Origin: Citrus sinensis
Taxonomy: Eukaryota; Streptophyta; Magnoliopsida; Sapindales; Rutaceae
NCBI RefSeq assembly: GCF_022201045.2
Contig: NC_068562.1
Span: forward strand, 2,108,001 to 2,172,000
Reading direction: 5' to 3'
Length of the DNA: 64,000 nucleotides
Shown here in pieces: positions 54,020 through 64,000 of the stretch. Below the pieces are notes generated by a model that worked only from the letters and a program-made list of their open reading frames with translations, was not told the origin of the DNA and did no database searches. The position numbers were made by a program, and so were the translations under genes. Each line of letters begins with the position of its first letter. Positions within the stretch are counted from its first letter, which is position 1.

Positions 54020-57000
54020 TCACGAGAGAACTGATTTTTTTGATAACTTAGGAAATTTCCATCCAAAAATCCTTGAAGTCTTTGAAGATGGTTTCTCTTT
54101 CCTGGGGTCACTACTAGCATCTTTAGAGGTGTCTATCTCAGAACCAAAACATTGTTGCTCAACAGAATATGCAACATCTCTTAAGAGCCGGAGCAATTCC
54201 AATGCACTCACCTTTGCTTTGTCATTTCCATTGACAGATATATTGACAAGGGAAGGGATAACACCTTCATTCATGACCAACTTACAATATTGATCACGTT
54301 GTGAGCATAAACAAAGGAGAATGGCTACTGCATGTTCTTGGTCCTCCTCGCTACCAATTTCAAGTAGCTCCGCTACAGAAGGTAGGCACCCACTGGTTTC
54401 AACAACACAAACCCTAGCATGTTCAGCATTGCACATGTTTTTCAGTATAACCAAGCAACTTACTGCAAGGGTTGCATCTTTCAGAAATGGAACCAACTTT
54501 GGAAGGAACTCCGAAGGTGCAATATGAGATTGAATGCCAACATCTGATGACAAGTTGTGCAGAATTTTAATGGCAAGCTCCTGAAATTTTCCATTATGAG
54601 AGTCAAGCATGTTTAAAATGGAAGCAAGAGCACCACTTGCTACAATTTTAGATATAAAATATGCATAGCTAGACAACGCTACTAAAATGGCAAGGGTCTC
54701 TTCAGTCGCTGCTGCTGAATGAAGAAAAGACGCCAGCAGACTGAACAAATCCTCATTTAAGTATGGTATTCCACTCCTGCATGAAGCAGCATAGAGCAGT
54801 GAATAAGCATTATATAAAACTATTACCAAAATATATATAATTAACAAATGAGGACAATGGCTCAAGAGAATTAGAAAAACTATTTTATTTTCCAAACTGT
54901 CAAAAGTTGTAAAATTGTGTGGTCAAAATAACAATCACACAAATGAGCATGCACACAGTACTTAGCAAAAATACTTGCCAAAAAATTCAAGTGTTAGATT
55001 AGTTGACAAGAAAGCTTTCTCATTTGTACAAACTCTGAAGTCATAGTAAACTGAATGAAATAAGAAACTTCTCGGACAATTTACAAGATACTAAACACTA
55101 TAAATAACCTTGAATTATAAAATTGGTTGCACGTGAAGAAATCTCATTGTAACAGATGCCCACCAAAAGAATAAATTACCTGTTTTTGCTCACAAATGCC
55201 AGTAGCAACCGACATCCAATTCTTTGGGCCCTTGAGTCATGTAAATCTCTTGCATCCCTTAGAAATATAATGAGAGGTTCAACAAAATTCGTAGAGGACA
55301 GAGAATGAGAGACTTGATTATCGCGTTCCAAACGGGTTTCATAATCTTCAATCACCTTGCATTGACAATCCCAATTAAGCTCGGTAAGTCTGGATAAATC
55401 TATATCATGTACATTAGTCCACAGTGGCATCCTATTTGAGCCATCTGCAATCTTATTGGATGAAGTATCCGAACCGTAGCTGGTATCTAAAGATCCAAGT
55501 GACATATTGCTGATGTCCAATGGAAAATGTAGATCATTCATAGAACTACAAAGGCTAGAAATGGAAGTGGAAGAAGAATCCAATGAAGGAAGAGCAGCTT
55601 TCTCCAAGCTTGGGTCAGAAATGGTGATTCCGTACTTCATACACCACTTTGATATCAGATCCTTCATGGCTGTGTTCGGAGTCAGCGACTGACGTACCAG
55701 CTTCATTTTAGTTTTTGGACAGGTATGATTACCCTCCTCAAACCATTTCTGAATCCACATCCTTTCAAATGTCTGTCCTGACTCAATGACAACAGGATCA
55801 TACATCAATCTCAAAGATAAGGGACACTTAAATACCTCAGGGATTACAGATCTACTTAAGTTGTTGGTTTGAGCTCCAAACTTCCTATCTCCTACACGAG
55901 AATCGACTTCAAAAGACTGACTGCAAACAGTATATGAACCCTCCTCCTGAGCACAGGCATTATCTTTCTGCTCCCCCAGAACTGAATTTCCATACTTTTT
56001 CAACAGATAAAAAAGATATTTTAACACCTTTATTTTGGATTGGCCACTATCACCAACTTTATCAAGCAGCTTCTTAATAGATCTTTTCTCAATTAAGATG
56101 GCCTTTGGTGAAGTAATACAAAGCCTTGAAGCAGCAAGTTGTAAAGCCTTGATTTCTGAGAACTCCAGTGAATCTGTTGCAGACACGTCCTCCTGGAGCA
56201 ATTCCCGCAAAACCTTTCCAGCCTCTTCATCAGATGAATCCAGGATAAAAGTTGCTTCCCTAAGATCATCAATAATTTGAGAGATCTGCAAATGACATTT
56301 AGCATTAGTTCTATCAAAGTGCAGCGTAAGTAAAAGAAAGCGTTTGGAAGAAAATAAAGAAGAATAATTAGGTGAACTAAGACAGAATATGTCAAACACT
56401 GTTTCTGAGCAATGAAGAGAGCAAATAAGAACAAGATGCTCCAAAATGAAACAATTAAACTGAAATCTATAATCAACAATTGGACTAAATCAGGTCAAAT
56501 CAGAATAAAAGAAAGAGTTCCCTCCAAGGGCTTCTATGTTATAATCAAGGTATGTCCATAGGGACCATTGTCTAGCACAATAAGTGCAAGTACATGGTTT
56601 TGTCTTGAGAGCAACAAGTAAAGAAAGAGTTATTAATGCTAGGGCCAAAACCAGCCAACTCGTCCTGCACCCTGCTCCAGTCACCAGCAAATGTCCACTA
56701 TCCACCAGAAATAAATATAACAGAAAACAAAATGTTTTTAAAGCACACAGGGTTAACTAACCTCAACTGCCAGCATCACTGGCACCATGCTTTCAATTTG
56801 GCTTAAACTCTGCTCCATCATGTTCGTCGATCTCATACACCTCGAGACTATCACACCGCCGGTTATTGCCTGAAATATGCAATTACCAATCATTAATTGA
56901 CAGATAATACCACATAAGCATAACTGGAATAGTCCCATTAAGTTTTGAACAGTTTTTCACATGACATAAAGTTAGACAAGAAGCAAATGTCTATAGATGA

Positions 57001-58125
57001 TTGTCATCAATAAAAGATTTTCCTAAGATATTGCAGAGTACGTAGAGCTCCACATTGAAAGCTGAAATGAAAGAACACAAGCCAATTACAGGTAGAAACT
57101 CTAGCCATTAAATCACTATGTATTAATTAGTCTCAGAAAATATTTGCTTTATGCTTGATAGAAAAAGTTGAGAGATATTCCCATTTTTATTTCTTTCTTT
57201 TCTGCGTCTACTTGAGTGACAATTATTACTCTGATTACATTTAGAAAAAACTGTTCTTACCTCCCACCCATTCTTTATAACAAATCAAAGGCATATACAC
57301 ACCAGGTAGAGTTTACTAGACTCGCTGCAGTACTGAAGAAGTGACTTGGCCTTTCCAATTGCATTGTTCAACAGGCACAGTGCCTGAACTCCAGATGAGC
57401 ATCGAGGTCGAGCTGCTTCAATTTCTGGAAATACCTTTGCAATTCTTTCTACAAATTTGCTAAGTTGTGTGCACATACCATGATGTACCTGCAATCATAA
57501 ACCACAGTTCATGAGCAATTGTGGTCCAAGGGGATATATAAGCTAAATTAAGAGCATTTGAAACATTCAAAGATGCAAATGAGCTGAAACTCGCCCAGTT
57601 CCATAGAATTACCATGCTATCCGTTGTCACTTGAATAAATTACATCACTGTACCTCTCCATTCTCTTTTCAGTGAAATACCAACTTAATTTAGAGACAGC
57701 TAGAAGACTCCGTTCTACTTGCTTAACTGAAGACATATTAGAAACTTTCTCATTCTGTTATTGTTCCTAGCTTCAAAATTTTCAGTAAAAAATTGAACTC
57801 ATTAAATCACAGAAACAACAAATCATCCTGTTTCTTCAGAAGAATAATAATCAATTGCATAAGCAGCAACTATATGTGATTCCATTCATACATTCTGTTT
57901 GTGATATACACATATGTGATGGCCAAGCACATAACAAAATGAGTAGTATAGAATTAAAATATCTTGTTTCTCATGGAAACAGTCTGTAAAATGTCAATGG
58001 TGCAGACAAAACAAAAAGACCAAACAGTGAAACCCAAGCACGAAAAAAAAAAGGGAGAAATTTCATACCTTAAAGGAAGTAGGAGAGGACCAAATTTCTA
58101 CAATCTCAGACTCATCAGTCCCCAT
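54020..58125 (-). CDS. PUB5: U-box/ARM-repeat E3 ubiquitin ligase, PUB5-like
   Basis: Five exons: 58125-58069, 57488-57303, 56869-56762, 56285-55180 and 54776-54020. They total 2214 nt (737 aa). The N-terminal 250 residues form the helical U-box N-terminal domain. The U-box starts at about residue 265: IPEVFKCPLSLRLMYDPVVI, TFERMWIQKWF, CPKTKMKL. A Ser-rich linker follows, then ARM repeats (VEPLIIFLRDARDL to LVMNEGVIPSLVNISV). The C-terminus is basic (KTSRIFGWKFPKLSKK). The U-box recruits E2 enzymes and the ARM repeats bind substrates. Domain order and length resemble Arabidopsis PUB5 (At4g36550). The alpha/beta hydrolase at the other end of the window resembles its neighbour At4g36530. The junction 55180/54776 restores the codon AG|G. 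An open frame runs on into intron 4, but the acceptor at 54776 fits the ARM alignment. Confidence 0.9.
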
Positions 58126-60794
58126 TAAAAAGCTTAGCAACCCGGATCCCTACATTGAATTAACAACCAAAAGCGTCACAAACATAAAACTTGTGCATAT
58201 CATGCAGCAAATAAACTATTATGCTGTACAATTGAACAAAGTGAAAGGGTAAATAAGCATAAAGTTTGGATTTTTAGTTCATCAAAAGAATAACTTTAAA
58301 CTTAAAGAAAAAGGAAAAAAGAATACTACCTCAACCCAGTAAAGTGGAAAGCACACATCAATGACAGGAAGCCACAAGAACAAATCAACTTTTGGCAAAA
58401 TATTAGGCTGTGTCTAAGCAAAACGGAAACAAGCCACAGCCAGCCTGAAAAACTGGGGAAAATGGAAAGGAAAAAAAAAAATCAAATTCCAAGCAGATTC
58501 AATTCAAGTAATCAAGTATCTTCCTAGCAGCTCCTGCAAAGTTGAGTGAGTCATCAACGACAAGGCAAAAGCAAAGTTCCATTCAAACTGTTAACATGAG
58601 ATAGTTGACTCTCGCAGCACTGCGGAGTTTTGCTTTTGCAGAGAAGAAAATAAGAGAGGAGGCCAGAAAATATTTTTTAAAAAAAAATAATTAAAAAAAT
58701 GACAACTTACCGGCGAAAATTCAACGAGATTATAAAATCATCGTCAACCACTCAACTAGGTGTTTTTTTTTTTTTTTTTTATAGTAAAATTCAATAACAT
58801 GATCAGATTTTTCTTTACTTTATTGGTCGTCTCGCTCTATGACCTGAAGAAGAGTTAAAGGTACAATATATTGATAACGTTGGTGAAAAAAAAAGTTCGA
58901 ACAGCCATCTCAGCTTCGTGACAACACTCCGATGGCCGCGATCACTTTAAATCGTAGATACATATTAGAAATGATGTAGACGGTAGGATTGTGCCTTCTA
59001 TTTTTACCTTTTACGTCAATCCAACGGTCGAAAGGTGGGTTGTGACGAGTGACGACTGTGTTGGTGAGTGGCTACCGCGTTTCAACGTTGACCATAACGG
59101 GATACGGAACTGACCAAATTTATCATCTATCCCAACTATTTAATACGGAGACCATGCAAATAAATATGTTTTAGCCGATTAATTCGACACAAATACATAA
59201 TGGTTAATACAAACTTTATATATATACATACACACACACACACATATATAAAGAAATATTTCAGTACAAAATTTCAAAATACAAGAAAATTCAAAAAAAA
59301 CAAATAAACTGTGCGATTTAAAGGCTTTAAATTTTAAACTTCTAAAAACCTACCGTTTTAAAAAAAATTTAAATTTTTTCTATACTTTAAGATCCCGTAT
59401 CAGAAAATTATTATATATACACACACATACATATCATACAATGTAATTTGTTTGAAATGAGTATATTTATATTAAACATGTAAATATTAAGTAGATCATT
59501 GAGTAATTTAATTATTTTTTATGTTAGGTTAGAATTTTAATATTTTAAAATTATTAAATAATTTATATTCAGATTAACCTAAATTTAACAAGATACAAAT
59601 TTAACACTACACAAACACGATCTAATAACTTATTTGACCACCTCCAACCGGATATCATTGGACTTTTTCCATGGCATGATATAATAATATGACATGTTTA
59701 GTCTTTTATAAACGCTTGATAGTGAATGAGATTATTAACATTACTTTACAACCACAAACTTTTGTCGCTTTGGGAAAAATTTAATGGCTATTGTTGTTGA
59801 TGTTGTTATTATTATTATTATTATTTGGAATTTTTTGAGATGACGGAATCGGATACCCAAACTTTTTGAGGTTGAATAATTTGACCATGAAATATAGAAT
59901 CAGTACGTAGCTCAAATAAACTTATAACCATGCCATAGCAAATGCAGTCTTTATTTTAATGCTGAATAAAGGTTGGCATTATTTTTAACATTTTTTGTTT
60001 TGAAGAACATAATAGTTAAATAGAAAAAGTCTTACCCTCAAATCCAGCATAATATTGAGTGGAGCCCAAATTTAAATTTTAGGCCAAAAGTCATATGAGT
60101 AAACTCTTTTGGAGTCAAAAATTAAAAATAAAATAAAATATATTTGGGTTAGTTGTCAAACTTCTGAAGAAGTTGTAGAGGCCGAACCGGAAAAAAAAAT
60201 TAGAGATTAAAATTACAAATACATTTTATATAAGTTTCGATTTTATTCTTCTAAGAAAAATAAAATATTGGCCGACTGTATTACACTAATTATACGCAAA
60301 ATATTTTTGTTAAAAAGAAAAGATAAAACTTAGAGTTTGATATACGAAAACAGAAAACTTTTACAACGATTTTTAAGTGATTCCAAGTTTCCAACAGTCA
60401 GTAAATGTGTTGTCAGTTGTGACGGCTGTGTCACGTTTACTAAAAATAGGAAATTTTTGGCATTTTTCCTGGATGATAATATTGCAGTCTTTATTGAATG
60501 CTTAATTGGGGGGTTGGCACCACAAGGAGCACAGCCACGAAGTCTCACGAATAATTTATTATTATTATTATTAGTATACGCTCTAATATAATATATTTTA
60601 TCTTGTAATATATTAAAATATTTTTTTTAATCTTTTGGCTTATTTCTCATTTTAATAACCTAAAGAATCTTGCATTATAAATATGTTTCAATAAAAAATC
60701 CATTATCATCTCAAAGTTAAAGACAACAAAATGCAGACTCTAATATAATATATTTTATCTTATAATATACTAAAATTTATGTTTTTTTATTTTT
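58126..60794. other. Upstream of the PUB5-like gene, then AT-rich repeats
   Basis: Near 58126-58700 lies the 5' UTR or promoter of the PUB5-like gene, with poly-T at about 58762-58780. From 59150 the sequence is AT-rich. A short repeat (CTCTAATATAATATATTTTATC) occurs twice, near 60581 and 60737. A family Y MITE lies at 59255-59415. No gene. Confidence 0.45.
59255..59415. mobile_element. MITE family Y copy
   Basis: It has AGTACAAAATTTCAAAATAC at the left, TATACTTTAAGATCCCGTAT at the right, and TTAAA-rich paired arms between. It matches the copies at 42472 and 61690. Ends are approximate. Confidence 0.45.
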
Positions 60795-61010
60795 ATTTTT
60801 TGGTTTCGACCACGAGGTATCTTGGGGAGGGCCCCAACTGTGGGAAGCACCTTTAAGCTCGTACCACAACCCAGACTAGAAGTCCCCGCTCGAACTGAGA
60901 GGCACAGGTTCTCCCAACAAAGGCGACTTCCCTGCGACTCGAACTGGGGAGCAAACCCAATCAAGCCACTTAAAGGGACTCCATTGTCAGTGGAGCCAAC
61001 ACTTTGTTGG
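60795..61010 (-). mobile_element. tRNA-type SINE with 18-bp target duplications
   Basis: The minus strand begins CCAACAAAGTGTTGGCTCC. It carries CAGTTCGAGTCGC, close to the RNA polymerase III B box, and an A-box-like GTGGCTTGATTGG before it. The A-rich 3' end runs into the target. Direct repeats TTATGTTTTTTTATTTTT lie at 60777-60794 and 61011-61028. It is about 216 bp long with no coding capacity. The good target duplications suggest a fairly recent insertion. Confidence 0.75.
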
Positions 61011-61028
61011 TTATGTTTTTTTATTTTT

Positions 61029-61245
61029 TAACTTATCACGACTTTAATATAGTTAAGGATTCCTAATTAGTGTTCACGTGTAGATGTTCACATGAAATTA
61101 AAATGCGAACGAAGCTAATATATGAAAAAAAAAACGAATTCTAGTAAACAAAAAGATAAAATATAATGCATTAAAATCTATATTTTTCTTGTCTTTTAAT
61201 TCTATTCACATTAATTACGTGCGAATATTTTCATGTAAGCACCAC
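61029..61245. other. AT-rich spacer right of the SINE
   Basis: I see nothing here beyond AT-rich sequence. Confidence 0.4.
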
Positions 61246-61250
61246 TGTGT

Positions 61251-61298
61251 GTGTGCATGTGTGTTGGTGTGCATGTGTGTTGGTGTGCGTGCGTGTCT
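61251..61298. repeat. 16-bp minisatellite, three copies
   Basis: GTGTGCATGTGTGTTG occurs twice in tandem and is followed by a diverged third unit. Confidence 0.85.
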
Positions 61299-61689
61299 AA
61301 TGAGGACATATTCATTTTAATAAAGTGAGGGTAATAATAATAGATAAAAAATATTAATTTTGATATATTAACAAACAAAAAAATATTGTCTCCCATATAT
61401 TGAATTTTTTTCTTTTTTGGTTTTTTAAGGGCATCCTCACTTTTGTCCTAATTTGAGAAGAAATATTTATAAAGATGACCTCATTTTAACAAAATGAAAA
61501 TGCTACCGATAGACAAACAAACACATATGTCAATGTATCAAAAGACAAAAAATATAATCTCAAATGTATTAAAATATGTACTCTTTTATATATTTTAGTT
61601 GCATAATTAAAGTAAATATGTCTTCATTAAAGGAAAACTTTATATATGTGTGCGCGAGCGTATATGGGTTATGTAAATATAAAATATAT

Positions 61690-61852
61690 ATATGTTCCAA
61701 TTCGGAATTATAAAGTGCGGGAACGTCCAGGAAAACGCATAAACCGTGCAGTTTAAGTGCTTCAAGTTGTAAGTCTTTAAAATCTTGTTGTTTTAAAACT
61801 TTCCTAAACTTTTCTTGCACTTTAAGATCTCGGATCATAATACTACTATATG
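61690..61852. mobile_element. MITE family Y copy with the clearest ends
   Basis: The left end TTCGGAATTATAAAGTGCGG pairs with the reverse complement of the right end (ATCCGAGATCTTAAAGTGCA). Internal CCGTGCAGTTTAAG and TCTTTAAAATCTTG words also match the copies at 42472 and 59255. Confidence 0.6.
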
Positions 61853-64000
61853 TGTGTGTGTTTGTATGTATGTGGGTTAAATTTATAAAATCATATATAC
61901 AAAATCATTTACTGTTTGACCTATGAGAGCCGAACGTATTGCCGCCAGATTGTTAGGAATTTTGAGGGGCCCATGACATGGTAGCGTCACCTTACACTAA
62001 ACTAGATATGATAGATGGTTAGCGAAATATTCTCTCTAATTAGTTGCACTCATTGGATAGTTAAAACTTAAAAAGTGAACATGATTAGTATTTGTATTTG
62101 GAATTCAATGATGAGCAAGCACCACTAGTGCATGCCTTGAAGAAAGGGTAATCTTTCTCTAATATTTTCTTAATGTTGTTGATTTTCTGAGTGATGACTG
62201 AAGATTGGATGTCTTCAGAGATATAGATTGAAAATGAAGTCTAACATTTCGTAGCAAATTCTATCATCTAAATATGTGGCTACCACGTACCCGATAATGA
62301 TCTAATGATTTATTTACCGTCAACTACCTGATATGTTAATTTAGGTTTGACCCAATTAATGTGAATGCACCTCTTAGTCCGTTCAAATCTTCTCACCCTG
62401 GCTAGTACGTATAATGGCTTAGTTTTGTCTTTAGTCTTAAGCTTTGCTTCCCTTTTTTCTACACAAATGGCCTACCTAAAAGGCAAAAGCAAAAAAGGGC
62501 GATAGGCACCAAAAAAGAAGAAGGAACCAGGAGACGACTTGTGGGTTATATGTATACTTTAAAGCAATTTCTCAAGAACAACTAGGCTTGCATCGTGTAA
62601 ATGCTACCATTACATGTACGTGCTGCTTAGGTTTGTAAACAAATCAGATGTTGATTCACTGTTTTGGTGATATTAATACTATACTGTCATTAAGTGTGCT
62701 ATTTAGGTTTGTAAATTTGAGATTAAAGGAATTTGAATTTTTCTATATATTTAGGAAAAAAGGAATTAATGAATATGTAAATATTCATTTAGTCTCTATA
62801 TTTTAATTTAAATATTTGTTTATTTCATTTATTCTACATCAAACTACCTTGTACTTAAATATGTCATATTCCTACCCTTATTTTTTTTCTTTTTATAACA
62901 ATATTCTTTCAACAACATTCTTGACATTAATTAATTTATCTATAAAAAAAAAGTTCATTAGCAAATTGACTAATAATTATTTATTAACAAATTAACCAAT
63001 AAATATCAATATAAAAGAACTAATATTTTGTGTGCCTTTGCAACAACAGAATATTTTGAGGTAATTTTTTTAAAATATATGAATTAAATGAATACTTAAC
63101 TTAAAATATAAGAAATAAATAAGCTTTACATATATTTGGATGACATTGTTAATGGTAGTGCAAACACGCACGACAATGAAATGTCAAGGCCAGTGGTTTA
63201 TAGTCTACATTCAAGTTTGAAGTGAAATAAATTGACATGCACGCAGCACGTATTTCATGCCTATGCTTTTCGAATACGTTTCTTTCTGAGCAAGTGGCCT
63301 ATACATGACGCAAAACCAACTTTTCAATCTGGAATCAAGATCAATAGCATTAGCATCTGCTCTAAAAACATTACATCAATACAAATTTTAAATTATCACC
63401 ATTACATTTTTGTGGCACGACATATACGGTAGATTCAAATTCCTGATCTTAATAAGAAGGTAAGGATGTTTACATTTTGGCAAGCTATCTTATACATGTT
63501 TGATATTAAGGTACTATAATTTTTAAGTTACGGTTAATATTAAAAAAAACTGTAATTATGAAATAAAAGTTGATAGTATATAGTAAATGTAACGTGTAAA
63601 TAATAATTTTAATAAAAATAGTAAAAATATTATAGGTTTTTCGTCATATATGTATATGATCAAATCAATAACTTTCGAGTTTTAACAAGTAATATTTATC
63701 AAAATAATTTATTACTATAACTTAAAAGCTACAACTAAGCCTTTAATGATTGCAAATCGGATAAAATTTGTCCTATTTTCTTAAAACTTTGAATGATGAA
63801 TTCAGAAGATGGAGAAATTGAATAGTTTGAGTTTGACAAAGCACGAATTGAGAGAGAAACGCTTCATGCAAGTTGGTACCTGGCCTTAGGCATTTCGATA
63901 GCAGAGGGCAAACAGTTAATTTTATTTTAGTTAAGCAGAAAATTAAGAAAACATCGTGTATCATTGGCAATTTGGCATGATAAAAAAGCCAAGATTGGCA
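61853..64000. other. Right-edge gene-free region
   Basis: AT-rich sequence with a GT run at 61851-61861. Open frames at 63232-63432 (+) and 63970-63773 (-) have no domain or splice partner that I recognise. I see nothing else that I can support. Confidence 0.45.

Noticed and set aside
1..64000. CRISPR arrays, bacterial operons, ribosome binding sites, origins
   Set aside because: The window is eukaryotic nuclear DNA with spliced genes. No direct-repeat/spacer arrays or prokaryotic signals are present.

Overview
This window reads as nuclear DNA of a flowering plant, most likely a woody rosid eudicot. Genes are split by short GT-AG introns (two appear to be GC-AG), spacers are very AT-rich and full of small non-autonomous transposons, and the proteins are typical of angiosperms: a DYW-type PPR protein, a laccase, a tubby-like F-box protein, a U-box ARM ligase and a syntaxin of the KNOLLE group. 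A Citrus-like genome would fit, but I cannot prove the genus from the sequence alone. All exon models were built by hand from splice sites and reading frame. Every model called CDS sums to a whole number of codons.

Layout. Positions 1006-8426 (minus strand) hold an RFC3-like clamp-loader ATPase with a long disordered N-terminus, then a plastid-type alpha/beta hydrolase. Positions 10812-20557 (plus strand) hold a TMEM53/DUF829 hydrolase, phosphopantetheine adenylyltransferase (CoaD), a SYP112-like syntaxin and a DYW PPR protein. Positions 20803-26636 (minus) hold a glucose-6-phosphate 1-epimerase and a laccase. A tubby-like F-box gene lies at 30504-32125 (plus). Positions 32 to 53 kb are accessory: a 1.14-kb fold-back element nested inside an older MITE, a tandem pair of degenerate bHLH-type genes (the second apparently decaying), several MITEs, an LTR and a Copia tail. 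A PUB5-like U-box/ARM gene occupies 54020-58125 (minus). The last 6 kb contain a SINE with clear target duplications and other repeats, and no gene that I can support.

The genes do not form one pathway. They are housekeeping and regulatory genes kept together by descent. From memory, DUF829/CoaD/SYP112/TLP2 match Arabidopsis At2g18245-At2g18280, the PPR/epimerase pair matches At5g66520-At5g66530, and the alpha/beta hydrolase and PUB5 match At4g36530 and At4g36550. The window would therefore preserve an ancestral gene order that is scattered in Arabidopsis.

The most interesting signals are the nested fold-back element with a reconstructable empty site, the bHLH pair in which each copy has lost a different DNA-contact residue, the RFC3-like protein without its SRC arginine, and two GC-AG introns that are required to keep frame.
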